From Yaniella flava (GTDB taxonomy: Bacteria > Actinomycetota > Actinomycetes > Actinomycetales > Micrococcaceae), in the NCBI RefSeq assembly GCF_039529295.1, contig NZ_BAAAMN010000049.1, forward strand, positions 124,001 through 188,000: DNA of 64,000 nt. The letters are read 5' to 3'. Position numbers and translations under genes: made by a program. Positions within the stretch are counted from its first letter, which is position 1, and each line of letters opens with the position of its first letter. Of the stretch, positions 34,380-43,065 are shown piece by piece. The notes beneath the pieces were generated by a model. The model was not told the origin of the DNA and did no database searches. It saw only the letters and a program-made list of their open reading frames with translations.

Positions 34380-34386
34380 GAAGGGT

Positions 34387-35499
34387 ATGCCTAGCCCACA
34401 AGAATCTTCCAGCAATATGACACTTCCCGCCGCCTCACGACCCCGGCCAGCGCCCGACAATAATCAGCACGTCAGCGGCTTCTTTGAACTCCAGCAACGC
34501 GTCAAAAATGCGGGACTGATGGAACGCCGCGTCGGGGCCTACATCTTCCGGATGGTCGTATTGGGCCTCGCGTTTGTCGGCGCGTTTGCGCTGGTGGTGG
34601 CATTGGGAAACACCTGGTGGCAGCTCGCGGTCGCAGCATTATTTGGTGTGCTGTTCACCCAGGTCGCGTTTCTCGCCCACGACGGAGCCCATCAACAAAT
34701 TTTTGCCGCCGGTCGGCACAACGCGTGGTTTTCCAGAATCGCCGGGAATTTGGTCGTAGGGATGAGCTACGGCTGGTGGACACGGAAACACGGACGTCAC
34801 CACGCACATCCCAATACGGTCGGTAAAGATGACGACATCGCCACAGGCACCCTGGTCTTCGTACCGGAAGAGGCCAAAAACCGCAGTGGTTTCATGGGAT
34901 GGCTGACACGGCGTCAAGGGTGGTTGTTCTTTCCACTATTGACCCTGTTTGCGCTCGCGTTGCACTACACATCGGTGAAATCCATCGTGCAGAATCCAAA
35001 ACTCAAATACCGCAAAACCGAACTCGCGTTGTTGGCACTGCGCTTTACCGGGTTTCCGGTACTGATGATCCTACTGCTCGGCCCGGGGCTCGGTGCGGCC
35101 TTTATGGGCGTCCAACTCATGGTGTTCGGTGTGTATATGGGTGGCAGTTTTGCTCCCAACCACAAGGGCATGCCGCTGATTCCCAAGGATGCGAAGGTCG
35201 ATTTCTTGACGCGTCAGGTGCTGACGTCACGCAATATTCGCGGTGGCAGAATCGTGGACTGGGCGATGGGCGGGTTGAACTATCAAATTGAGCACCACCT
35301 GTTCCCGCGGATGCCCAGTGCAAACCTGCACCAGGTTCGTCAAATTGTTCGCGAACATTGCGCGGAACAGGGCATACCGTACACCGAGACCGGACTCATC
35401 GAGGCCTACCGGATTGTGATTAAGTATCTGAATCGTGTGGGCCTCGGCGAGGCCGATCCCATGGAATGCCCGTTGATCACGCAATTGAGACCACGTTAA
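34387..35499 (+). CDS. Membrane fatty-acid desaturase
   Basis: A 370-aa integral-membrane di-iron desaturase. The three histidine boxes are present: HDGAH at 98-102, HGRHHAH at about 135-141, and QIEHHLFP near 305-312. The QxxHH third box is the type seen in acyl-lipid and front-end desaturases. Four to six transmembrane helices lie between the boxes. It introduces a double bond into membrane acyl chains using O2 and ferredoxin- or NADH-derived electrons; the position is not readable from sequence. It sits next to the kinase/regulator pair and converges on lipA at a strong terminator. Confidence 0.9.
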   Translation: MPSPQESSSNMTLPAASRPRPAPDNNQHVSGFFELQQRVKNAGLMERRVGAYIFRMVVLGLAFVGAFALVVALGNTWWQLAVAALFGVLFTQVAFLAHDGAHQQIFAAGRHNAWFSRIAGNLVVGMSYGWWTRKHGRHHAHPNTVGKDDDIATGTLVFVPEEAKNRSGFMGWLTRRQGWLFFPLLTLFALALHYTSVKSIVQNPKLKYRKTELALLALRFTGFPVLMILLLGPGLGAAFMGVQLMVFGVYMGGSFAPNHKGMPLIPKDAKVDFLTRQVLTSRNIRGGRIVDWAMGGLNYQIEHHLFPRMPSANLHQVRQIVREHCAEQGIPYTETGLIEAYRIVIKYLNRVGLGEADPMECPLITQLRPR

Positions 35500-35504
35500 A
35501 CACC

Positions 35505-35538
35505 ACAGCGCCTGTCCTTTTATGAGGGCAGGCGCTGT
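35505..35538. terminator. Bidirectional terminator between desaturase and lipA
   Basis: ACAGCGCCTGTCC and GGGCAGGCGCTGT pair in a 13-bp stem (one G-T pair) with an A/T-rich loop (TTTTATGA). It lies between two convergent genes. Confidence 0.75.
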
Positions 35539-35551
35539 ACTGTGCGGTCGG

Positions 35552-36616
35552 TTAGTTCATCGACACCGCGGGGATGGCCGCAACGTCGTCATCGGTATCG
35601 TCAAAACGGGCGGCGACGGATTCGGCTTCCTGACGGGCAGGGGTCTCGGCGTTGTCTACCAGCGATGAGAACTGTGCCGGAATCTCGCGGCCCAAAAACC
35701 GCATCGCCTCGACATAGAGTTTGCCGGAACGATAGGACGAACGCACCAGTGGACCCGACATCACCGCCGCGGCACCATGTTCATAGGCAAAGTCGCGCAG
35801 CCGCAGGAATTCGTTGGGTTTGATCCAGCGATCCACCGGATGATGCAGCGGTGAGGGCCGCAGATACTGGGTGATGGTGATGATGTGGGTACCGGCCTGA
35901 ATGAGGTCGATGATCGTGTCCTCAATTTCTTCGGTGGTCTCCCCCATGCCCAGAATCAGATTGGATTTGGTGACGAGCCCAGCATCGCGGGCCGCAGTGA
36001 TTGCAGCCAAGGATTTTTCGTAACGGAACGCCGGGCGAATGATTTTCATCAGCCTTGGCACGGTTTCAATGTTGTGGGCAAAGACCTCTGGTTTGGCGTC
36101 GAAAATCTTCTGCAGTGCAGAATCACCGCCGCGGAAGTCATCCACCAACAGTTCGACACCGGTGGACGGGGTGCGCTTGTGAATGGCACGGGCCGTTTCG
36201 GCATATAGCCAGGATGCCCCGTCCTCAAGGTCGTCGCGAGCCACACCCGTCACCGTCACATAGCGCAGGCCCAGTTCCTCGACCGAATCGGCCACGCGGT
36301 AGGGTTCATCGGTGTCATACTCATCGGGTTTGCCCGTCGCAATGTCGCAGAAAGCACAGTGGCGGGTACACACCGCGCCGCCGATGAGGAAGGACGCTTC
36401 CCGGTCTTCCCAGCACTCGTAAATATTGGGGCAATTCGCCTCGGCACAGACCGTATTCAGCGAAGTGTTTGCCACCTGACTGCGCAGGTTCTGGTACTCG
36501 GGGCCCACGGTGGCACGGGTCTTGAGCCATTCTGGACGGGGTTCGCGCGGTACTTCGGCGTTGCGTGCTTCGATACGCAGCAGTTTGCGACCATCAGCCT
36601 GCGGGATGGTAGACAT
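35552..36616 (-). CDS. lipA: Lipoyl synthase LipA
   Basis: Radical-SAM enzyme that inserts two sulfurs into octanoyl groups on E2 and H proteins, making lipoyl cofactor. Both iron-sulfur sites are visible: the auxiliary cluster cysteines C57, C62 and C68 (NTVCAEANCPNIYECW) and the radical-SAM CxxxCxxC at C83, C87 and C90 (CTRHCAFC). ATG 36616 has SD AAGGAG at 6 nt. Length 354 aa. It overlaps the end of lipB by 23 nt, so the two are coupled: LipB supplies octanoyl groups and LipA makes the lipoyl group. Confidence 0.97.
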   Translation of the reverse strand: MSTIPQADGRKLLRIEARNAEVPREPRPEWLKTRATVGPEYQNLRSQVANTSLNTVCAEANCPNIYECWEDREASFLIGGAVCTRHCAFCDIATGKPDEYDTDEPYRVADSVEELGLRYVTVTGVARDDLEDGASWLYAETARAIHKRTPSTGVELLVDDFRGGDSALQKIFDAKPEVFAHNIETVPRLMKIIRPAFRYEKSLAAITAARDAGLVTKSNLILGMGETTEEIEDTIIDLIQAGTHIITITQYLRPSPLHHPVDRWIKPNEFLRLRDFAYEHGAAAVMSGPLVRSSYRSGKLYVEAMRFLGREIPAQFSSLVDNAETPARQEAESVAARFDDTDDDVAAIPAVSMN

Positions 36617-37283
36617 TGACGTCTCCTTCAGTCGTGATTGGGGCAAGAAGTGGTTCAAGACGATGTTCAAGTGCAGCAGTCAGTGGTTCCGCCACGGCAG
36701 CCAGTGTGGTGGGAACGCCTTCTTCGGCCATCGAGGTAACCGTGGCATCGGTAATACCGCACGGAATGACCCCGGCAAAGGCGGTGGCCGGGTCGGTGTT
36801 AACGTTCAGTGAGATGCCGTGTAGTGTCGCGTCTTGCGAGATTTTCAGGCCGACCGCCGAAATTTTTCGATTTCCGATCCATACCCCGGCGCGCCCTTCG
36901 ATGACGCCAACGTCGAGGCCGAAATGGTCGCGCAAGGTGTCGAGGACGGCACCTTCGACCGCGCGGATGTATTTGATGACATCGACGGGAGCGGCAAGCT
37001 TCACCAGTGGATAACACACCAGCTGGCCGGGCCCGTGCCAGGTAACTGAGCCGGCGCGATCGGTGTCGATGATCGACAGGGCATCATCAAGAATGTCGTG
37101 CTGTTGGGTGTGGCGGCCGGCCGTATACGTTGATTCCGCTTCGAATATCAGAAACGTATTTGGATGCTGGCCCGTGGCGATCCGGGCATGCAGTTCCCGC
37201 TGGAGCGTATCCATCGCGGTGTAAGTTTTCAGGCCGGTATCGAGTAAATTTATGACATGCACAACCTCAACTAAACCACACAT
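36594..37283 (-). CDS. lipB: Octanoyltransferase LipB
   Basis: Moves octanoyl from acyl carrier protein to lipoyl domains. The 229-aa product shows the conserved HGPGQLVCYPLV and KISAVGLKISQDATLHGISLN segments and the catalytic Cys in GVIPCGITDATVTS, with the Lys in the KISAVG motif. Start is uncertain: ATG 37283, GTG 37286 or GTG 37262, and none has a strong SD. It lies directly before lipA. Confidence 0.93.
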   Translation of the reverse strand: MCGLVEVVHVINLLDTGLKTYTAMDTLQRELHARIATGQHPNTFLIFEAESTYTAGRHTQQHDILDDALSIIDTDRAGSVTWHGPGQLVCYPLVKLAAPVDVIKYIRAVEGAVLDTLRDHFGLDVGVIEGRAGVWIGNRKISAVGLKISQDATLHGISLNVNTDPATAFAGVIPCGITDATVTSMAEEGVPTTLAAVAEPLTAALEHRLEPLLAPITTEGDVNVYHPAG

Positions 37284-37313
37284 CACCCATTGCTTGAAGG
37301 GTTGATGAAGCGA

Positions 37314-38183
37314 TCATGACTTCTGGCACGACGTGCACCAATACAGTTTTCGTGCCTCCAACTCTTCCACGATGATCGTGCGGTAGCCACACACCAGACA
37401 CTGTTGCCCCTGGCGCTGGTACACATAGTTGGCGTGCTCAGGCCACGCGTCGGATAAGGCAATGCCGGGACGATGTTCGGGCTCGGTGGTGATGATCCGA
37501 CCGGTTTCCACACCGATGCCCAGCAGGTGCACTTGATCCTGCCAGATCTGCTCGCGCGTTTCGGCGGTCAGTGCCTTGGCCGGGGTATGCGGATTCAGTT
37601 GCAATCGGAAGAGCCCTTCGGCCCGGAAAATATTGCCAATGCCGCCGATGATTTTCTGGTCCATCAAAATGGCACCGATGCGGCGCCGGGTTTTGGCTGC
37701 GACATCGTAGAACCGTTGTGGATCGGCATCGGCACGTAGCGGGTCCGGACCAATGGCGTCGATGACGTCCTGGGATTCGGCAATCGTCAGTGTTCGACAG
37801 ATCGCCGGACCTACCAGATCGGCCCACGAATCGTCACCCACAATACGCACCCGCGTGGTCGGTCGGGGTTCGGTCAGCTCAGCGGCGGCGTCACCGTGGT
37901 CTTCTTGTTCACCGATCTTGCGTGGCGCTCCGATGGAGGAATGCTGTTGGCCCCCGAAGGTCCAGGCCCCGTACATGCCCAAGTGCACGTTGAGCACCAA
38001 ATCATGGTCGAAGTATAAAAACCAGTGTTTGCCGTAGGCCTCGGATGCGACGGCGCGGTGCCCGTTGAGCAGGTGCGCGCCGTCGGCGAACCGTCCCTGC
38101 GGCGAGGACAATTCCAGCTTTTGGGTGAGAAACACCTCGTCAAAGTGCTGAGCAATCCGATGAATCGAGTGACCTTCAGGCAT
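37314..38183 (-). CDS. Fpg/Nei family DNA glycosylase (endonuclease VIII-like)
   Basis: Base-excision repair enzyme that removes oxidised bases and nicks the abasic site. The N-terminal MPEGHSIHR, with catalytic Pro2/Glu3, is the Nei-type form (MPEGH rather than Fpg's MPELPE). A helix-two-turn-helix lies at about 175-215 (IGGIGNIFRAEGLF) and a C-terminal zinc finger (CLVCGYR...CTSC) closes it. ATG 38183 overlaps the rpiB stop (TAATG). Length 289 aa. Confidence 0.92.
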   Translation of the reverse strand: MPEGHSIHRIAQHFDEVFLTQKLELSSPQGRFADGAHLLNGHRAVASEAYGKHWFLYFDHDLVLNVHLGMYGAWTFGGQQHSSIGAPRKIGEQEDHGDAAAELTEPRPTTRVRIVGDDSWADLVGPAICRTLTIAESQDVIDAIGPDPLRADADPQRFYDVAAKTRRRIGAILMDQKIIGGIGNIFRAEGLFRLQLNPHTPAKALTAETREQIWQDQVHLLGIGVETGRIITTEPEHRPGIALSDAWPEHANYVYQRQGQQCLVCGYRTIIVEELEARKLYWCTSCQKS

Positions 38184-38689
38184 TAACGCTTGGCAATCCC
38201 GTCGGTACCCAGTGCAAAACCGGCGATGGCTCCGGTGGTTTCGAATTCCGCGATCTGACCGATGCGCCGGGCATGGCGATCTTCGTTCGACCATGAGCCG
38301 GTCAGAAATGCCTGGATGATTTCCAGGGCTTCGGATGGTTCGTGCTGGCGCCCGCCCACGGCCACCACCTGAGCGTTATTGTGTTCCCGGGCCAACTGCG
38401 CAGTCGAGATATTCCATGCCAATGCGGCGCGAATCCCGGCAACTTTATTGGCGGCCATTTGCTCGCCGTTGCCCGAACCACCCAGCACAATGCCCAACGA
38501 ATCCTGGCCTGCTGCACGCTCCGCTGCGACCGCTTTCGCCGCATTAATACAGAACGATGGGTAGTCATCAGCGGCATCATAGTGTTGTGGACCGTGATCG
38601 ATCATGTCGTAGCCGGCATCGGCCAAATTCTCGATCAAATACTGTGCCAGTTCTAAACCGGCATGGTCGGTAGCAATGTGAACGCGCAC
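38183..38689 (-). CDS. rpiB: Ribose-5-phosphate isomerase B
   Basis: RpiB (LacA/LacB fold, 168 aa) interconverts ribose-5-P and ribulose-5-P in the pentose phosphate pathway. Motifs: IATDHAGLELAQYL with the sugar-binding Asp-His, DYPSFCINAAKAVA, and GIVLGGSGNGEQMAANKVAGIRAA. In actinobacteria the catalytic Cys in the GGSGNG loop is absent, as here. GTG 38689 has SD GAAGGAG at 5 nt; the upstream frame reaches 38773. It is coupled to nei. Confidence 0.92.
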   Translation of the reverse strand: MRVHIATDHAGLELAQYLIENLADAGYDMIDHGPQHYDAADDYPSFCINAAKAVAAERAAGQDSLGIVLGGSGNGEQMAANKVAGIRAALAWNISTAQLAREHNNAQVVAVGGRQHEPSEALEIIQAFLTGSWSNEDRHARRIGQIAEFETTGAIAGFALGTDGIAKR

Positions 38690-38793
38690 GTGGGCTCCTT
38701 CATTCGGAAAACTTCTCGCGTCCAGCCTAGTCGGGTTTAGTCCCCGCCCCGATTGGTGAAACAATAGTGACAACCCGTTGAAAGGATCACCGC

Positions 38794-41247
38794 GTGACTC
38801 AATCCCACACCATCACTCGAGACGAAGCGCAGCTACGTGCCGCCATGCTGGATGTTCATACCTACCGGTTGGACATTGATGTCACCGATGCCAATGTGTT
38901 TCGGGTCCAGGCCGTCATCACTTTTTCGGCCGCGGAGTCAGCCGTGGGAGGTTCGACGTTCATCGACCTGTTGGAACATGACGTCTACTCGGCTGAACTC
39001 AACGGACACACGGTCGAGTATGACGGGTCTCGGCTGCGGCTTGAACCGTTGCAGCTCGACAATGAGCTCATCGTCTCGTCGACGGCCGAGTACTCATCCA
39101 CGGGTGAAGGGTTGCATCGCTATATTGATCCTTTCGATGAGGCCGAGTACCTTTACTCGCAATGTGAACCCGCCGATGCGCGGCGCATTTTCCCCGTATT
39201 TGAACAACCCGATCTCAAGGCCACCTTCGCGTTGGGGGTGACCGCCCCGTCGTATTGGACCGTGTTGTCCAATGAGCCAGGAACGCATGTGCTGGACGGC
39301 GAGGTCGCGCACTGGACGTTCGACGCCACACCGGTGATGTCGTCGTATCTGTTCGCCCTGATCGCCGGGGAATACACCGAGGTAGCCACCGGTTCGTCGA
39401 AGAGTCGGGTCCCGTTGGGGTTGTGGGCGCGCAAATCCATGGCGGTCTACGTGGGTGCCGAGGACATTCTGGACATCACCCGGTCCGGATTCGCATTCTA
39501 TGAGCACCAGTTCGGTGTGGTATATCCATTCTCCAAATATGATCAAATCTTTGTGCCCGAGTTCAACGCCGGCGCCATGGAGAACGTGGGCGCGGTGACC
39601 ATTACCGAGGACTATATATTCCGCTCGGCCGTTCCCGCGGCCATGGTGCAGCGCCGGGCCATCACGATCCTGCACGAGCTCGCGCATATGTGGTTCGGCA
39701 ACCTGGTGACGATGCGGTGGTGGGATGACCTGTGGCTCAACGAATCCTTCGCCGAATTCGTGTCCCACCTGGCTGCTGTGGACGCCGGATTCGCCGATGC
39801 CTGGACCACCTTTAACGCCACCGAAAAAACCTGGGCCTACCGGCAAGACCAGTTGGCCACGACCCACCCCGTCATCGCCGATATGGTCGACCTCGACGCC
39901 GTGGCCGTCAATTTCGACGGGATCACCTATGCCAAGGGGGCGGCCGTGCTGCGTCAACTTGTCGCCTGGGTCGGTACCGAACACTTTATGGCGGGGGTGC
40001 GCAACTATTTCACCGAGTACGCCTGGGCCAACACCACATTCGGTGACTTGCTGCGGCCTCTTGAGGACGCGTCGGGGCGTGAACTGTCCAGCTGGGCCGA
40101 AGAATGGCTACACACCACCGGTGTCAACACCTTGTCCTGGCAACGCGATGGCGACGAGGTGATCATCACCCAGTCCTCACCGGTTCGCAAGCATCGCGTG
40201 GTCGTCGGTTTCTACGACGTCGTCGACGGGAAGCTCACCCGCACCTCGTCGGTAGCCATCGATCTCCAGGAGAAAACCACGTGCCTTCCCGCTGACGATG
40301 CCGCGCTGATGCTGGTCAACGACGAAGACCTGACCTACGCCAAACTCCGCCCCGATGCCGCTTCCTTGCAGGTGCTCACGGAACGCCTGTCTGACGTTGA
40401 CGATTCGCTGGCTCGCTCGTTGTTGTGGGGTACCGCATGGGATCTGACCCGTGATGGCGAGGCGTCTGCCGCCTGGTTCCTCGAGCTCATCCTGACCCAT
40501 GTGGCGTCCGAGACTGATTCATCCGTGGTGTTCTCCCTGTTACGCCAGGCCACCACCGCGCTAAAGTATTTTGTGCCGACCGAACACGCATCGGCGACCC
40601 GGCAGCATTTTGCCCACGGGCTGTGGCAACTTGCCGAAGATGCTGTTTCCGGCTCCGATGTCGAGTTGCAACTGGTGCAAGCATTCATCCGTCATACCCG
40701 CTCCGAATCCAAAGTATCGGAGCTTGCCGACGGCCACGGGCTGGCCGGTTTCTCCGTCTCAACCGATATGGCCTGGTCCGCGATACAACGACTCGTGGCA
40801 CTCGGTGTTGTCGGTGAAGCTGATATCGAAGCAGCCCATGCCGAGGATGACTCTTCCACCGGCTACCTGGCGGCCGTGCAGGCCCGGGCGATGATCCCGA
40901 CGGCCGCCGCGAAGGCCGAAACCTGGCAGCGCATCACCGGCGGGGACCTCACCAATCTCGAGCTTCGTCACATGGTGATGGGCTTCGCCGACGTCCACGA
41001 TCACGAACTGCTGGCCGGCTACGTCGACGAATACTTCAACCGCATCGAAGATCTCTGGGCCGCTAGCAGTTTCGAAACCGCCGAGACCTTTGCCCTGGGG
41101 TTGTTCCCGCTGTGGGCCAGCACCGAGGAGACGGCCAGTCGCACCATGACCGTGGCTTCATCGACAAGATACAGAGGTTTGCAGCGGATACTTACCGAAC
41201 TGCATGACGATGTGCGCCGTGCCCTCACCGCTCAGTCAGCGTTTTAG
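38794..41247 (+). CDS. pepN: Aminopeptidase N (M1 family)
   Basis: Zinc aminopeptidase (817 aa, cytoplasmic, no signal peptide) that trims N-terminal residues from peptides. The substrate motif GAMEN is at 260-264 and the zinc site HELAH at 294-298, with the third ligand Glu in WLNESFAEF. The ERAP1-like C-terminal helical domain follows (about 500-817). GTG 38794 has SD AAAGGA. It is divergent from rpiB. Its stop overlaps the stop of the opposite-strand PKD protein gene by 3 nt. Confidence 0.95.
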   Translation: MTQSHTITRDEAQLRAAMLDVHTYRLDIDVTDANVFRVQAVITFSAAESAVGGSTFIDLLEHDVYSAELNGHTVEYDGSRLRLEPLQLDNELIVSSTAEYSSTGEGLHRYIDPFDEAEYLYSQCEPADARRIFPVFEQPDLKATFALGVTAPSYWTVLSNEPGTHVLDGEVAHWTFDATPVMSSYLFALIAGEYTEVATGSSKSRVPLGLWARKSMAVYVGAEDILDITRSGFAFYEHQFGVVYPFSKYDQIFVPEFNAGAMENVGAVTITEDYIFRSAVPAAMVQRRAITILHELAHMWFGNLVTMRWWDDLWLNESFAEFVSHLAAVDAGFADAWTTFNATEKTWAYRQDQLATTHPVIADMVDLDAVAVNFDGITYAKGAAVLRQLVAWVGTEHFMAGVRNYFTEYAWANTTFGDLLRPLEDASGRELSSWAEEWLHTTGVNTLSWQRDGDEVIITQSSPVRKHRVVVGFYDVVDGKLTRTSSVAIDLQEKTTCLPADDAALMLVNDEDLTYAKLRPDAASLQVLTERLSDVDDSLARSLLWGTAWDLTRDGEASAAWFLELILTHVASETDSSVVFSLLRQATTALKYFVPTEHASATRQHFAHGLWQLAEDAVSGSDVELQLVQAFIRHTRSESKVSELADGHGLAGFSVSTDMAWSAIQRLVALGVVGEADIEAAHAEDDSSTGYLAAVQARAMIPTAAAKAETWQRITGGDLTNLELRHMVMGFADVHDHELLAGYVDEYFNRIEDLWAASSFETAETFALGLFPLWASTEETASRTMTVASSTRYRGLQRILTELHDDVRRALTAQSAF

Positions 41248-42206
41248 CGCTCGAGTCCTTCACAGCCCCAAGCACTTGGGTTCTCGAGACAACTTTGGTC
41301 GACGTTTCGGGTCACGGCACGCCAGATGCGAATCTCGGTGGGCTCCGCCTGCTGAGTGACCGTTGAACTCACCTCCTGCACCTCTCCCCCGTCAACCTGG
41401 TAGGTTCCCTCAAACACCGTGGTCAGTTCGACGGTGTATAGGCCCGTCTCGTTGTACTGGTGGCTCGTGTCCGTTTCAGTGTTAAACTCATCGACCGGAT
41501 AACCAGGCAGTTCAGTCACCAAAGTGTCGCCATCCCCATAGTCCCAACGGTATTCAATAGGTGTCGCGGTGATGGTCACCTCCTGGTCGAACATTATTCT
41601 CGTCACCGTTTGTGGCTCGTGATGGCTGGAGTAAAAGTTCGTGTGCGCATTCTTTAAGCCAAATGGTCCGCGATCCATAAGAATCTGCGGTGATTCGGGA
41701 ATCAACTCCAGCAAGTCCGATTCTGTAATGGTGATCGTAACCGGTTCATTCACCACTTGCGCCTCTGGAGCTGGGGCCTGCGGTGCTGGTGGTGGGGCCG
41801 GCTCCCCAGGTAAAAACACATACTGGGCCAGGCACAACTCTATGCCCAGGTATTCCCTATACATTCCTGTGCACTGTTCCTGAATAGTTCTTGGCGGTGC
41901 CGCAGCTTGCGGATTCGACTTCCCACCACTTGTACTGCTTCCGCCGGAGCTGCTGGCGTTCGATTTTGTTGGAACGGGAGATGGAGGTCGTGACGAATTA
42001 GGGTTGATATATTTTAGTTCGGTACCACTACTAGCTTGCCTACGATTCTCAGAGGACACGCGCCATGAGTTCTCTTGCACCTCACCTTCAAACTCAGTCG
42101 AAGCCTTCGCCACGGTCCCGCCCATAAATAAAGATCCAAAGCAAAGAAGTATTAAAATCGACCAAAAAAACCAGGCTCGGATCACATGAGTCACTATTCC
42201 ACCCAT
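41244..42206 (-). CDS. Exported protein with PKD-like domain
   Basis: A 320-aa protein. An N-terminal hydrophobic segment (about 10-32) could be a signal peptide or anchor. A Ser/Gly/Pro-rich linker follows (about 65-105), then a small Cys-containing region (QCTGMYREYLGIELCL), a Pro/Ala-rich spacer (APPPAPQAPAP), and a PKD-like fold (about 195-280) with the signature YRWDYGDGD and TGLYTVELTT. Two more cysteines lie near the end (SCLENPSAWGC). PKD folds usually mediate adhesion or binding outside the cell. ATG 42206 overlaps the end of the DUF6318 lipoprotein gene, so the two are coupled and probably work together. No enzyme motif is visible. Confidence 0.75.
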   Translation of the reverse strand: MGGIVTHVIRAWFFWSILILLCFGSLFMGGTVAKASTEFEGEVQENSWRVSSENRRQASSGTELKYINPNSSRPPSPVPTKSNASSSGGSSTSGGKSNPQAAAPPRTIQEQCTGMYREYLGIELCLAQYVFLPGEPAPPPAPQAPAPEAQVVNEPVTITITESDLLELIPESPQILMDRGPFGLKNAHTNFYSSHHEPQTVTRIMFDQEVTITATPIEYRWDYGDGDTLVTELPGYPVDEFNTETDTSHQYNETGLYTVELTTVFEGTYQVDGGEVQEVSSTVTQQAEPTEIRIWRAVTRNVDQSCLENPSAWGCEGLER

Positions 42207-42850
42207 GTCACGCTCTCTTCTAGTCCAAGCCACTCAACTTCCCATCGTTGGCCAGTTGCATCAAAATACAGAAGACTTACCCATTTCTTTATATCCGGTT
42301 TGTCAAAGCTGTCTTGGTGCAAAATACCATCGTTCTCATAGAAATCGATGCCCGGTTCGTCTAACTCAAAGAAAACATGCGCAACTGGTTGGCTGCGTTC
42401 CTCATCATCTCCCAATTGAACTTCAGTAATTTCAATTTGTAGCTCTCCTTGAAGAACAACCCACTCTCCTTCACCGTAGGAATGTTCCCAACCTTGAATC
42501 GACTCGAAACAAAATTCACAGTCCTCAGACGAGACCAAGGCAAGCGGCTCCGTATCGCCGGTAAGCCGTGCATACTCTTCCGTTTCCCAAAAATATTCAA
42601 GGGTCGCCTCAGCGCCTTCTTCAGAATTCTCGGTGGCTACGGCAGGCAGGTTCGGCTCGGGTACGTTTTGGGCTGGGCCGTCTGCAGAGGCAGGAACATA
42701 CTCCAACGATTCGGTGTCCGACGCATCGATAGTGTCACCGAGTGTTTCTTCGTCATCATTGGAACATCCAGTGAGGCCTACGGCCAGAGTCAAACCAACT
42801 AAACCGGTGACCAAACGATTTCGGACAGACTTCTTCATGAGTGGAGACAT
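42194..42850 (-). CDS. DUF6318 family lipoprotein
   Basis: A lipoprotein of about 218 aa. The signal (basic MKKSVRNR, hydrophobic LVTGLVGLTLAVG) ends in lipobox LTGC, with the lipidated Cys near residue 31, then a disordered acidic stretch rich in Asp, Ser and Glu. The folded part contains EATLEYFWETEEYARLTGD and SSEDCEFCFES, typical of DUF6318 proteins of Micrococcales. Start is uncertain (ATG 42850 or 42838). It lies upstream of, and overlaps, the PKD protein gene. Function unknown. Confidence 0.75.
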   Translation of the reverse strand: MSPLMKKSVRNRLVTGLVGLTLAVGLTGCSNDDEETLGDTIDASDTESLEYVPASADGPAQNVPEPNLPAVATENSEEGAEATLEYFWETEEYARLTGDTEPLALVSSEDCEFCFESIQGWEHSYGEGEWVVLQGELQIEITEVQLGDDEERSQPVAHVFFELDEPGIDFYENDGILHQDSFDKPDIKKWVSLLYFDATGQRWEVEWLGLEESVTWVE

Positions 42851-43065
42851 CAAGGCGCTTTCAAGTGAGTGATGAATAAAGGCTGTGATATTAAGGTAAC
42901 CCGCAATTGACAGGGTAATCCAGGTCTCGTTTGCAGGATGTGGAAAACTTTTTAAAGTCAATGACTCTCACGAACTTGTCCACATTTGCTCCGACTCGCT
43001 CAGCGGGATGTGCGATTTTTGGTCACGATGGGAAGCAGCCGAACACGACTGGAGGTGACTTCCCA

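Noticed and set aside
39094..39984. 296-aa minus-strand open frame
   Set aside because: Fully antisense to pepN, whose GAMEN and HELAH motifs are clear.
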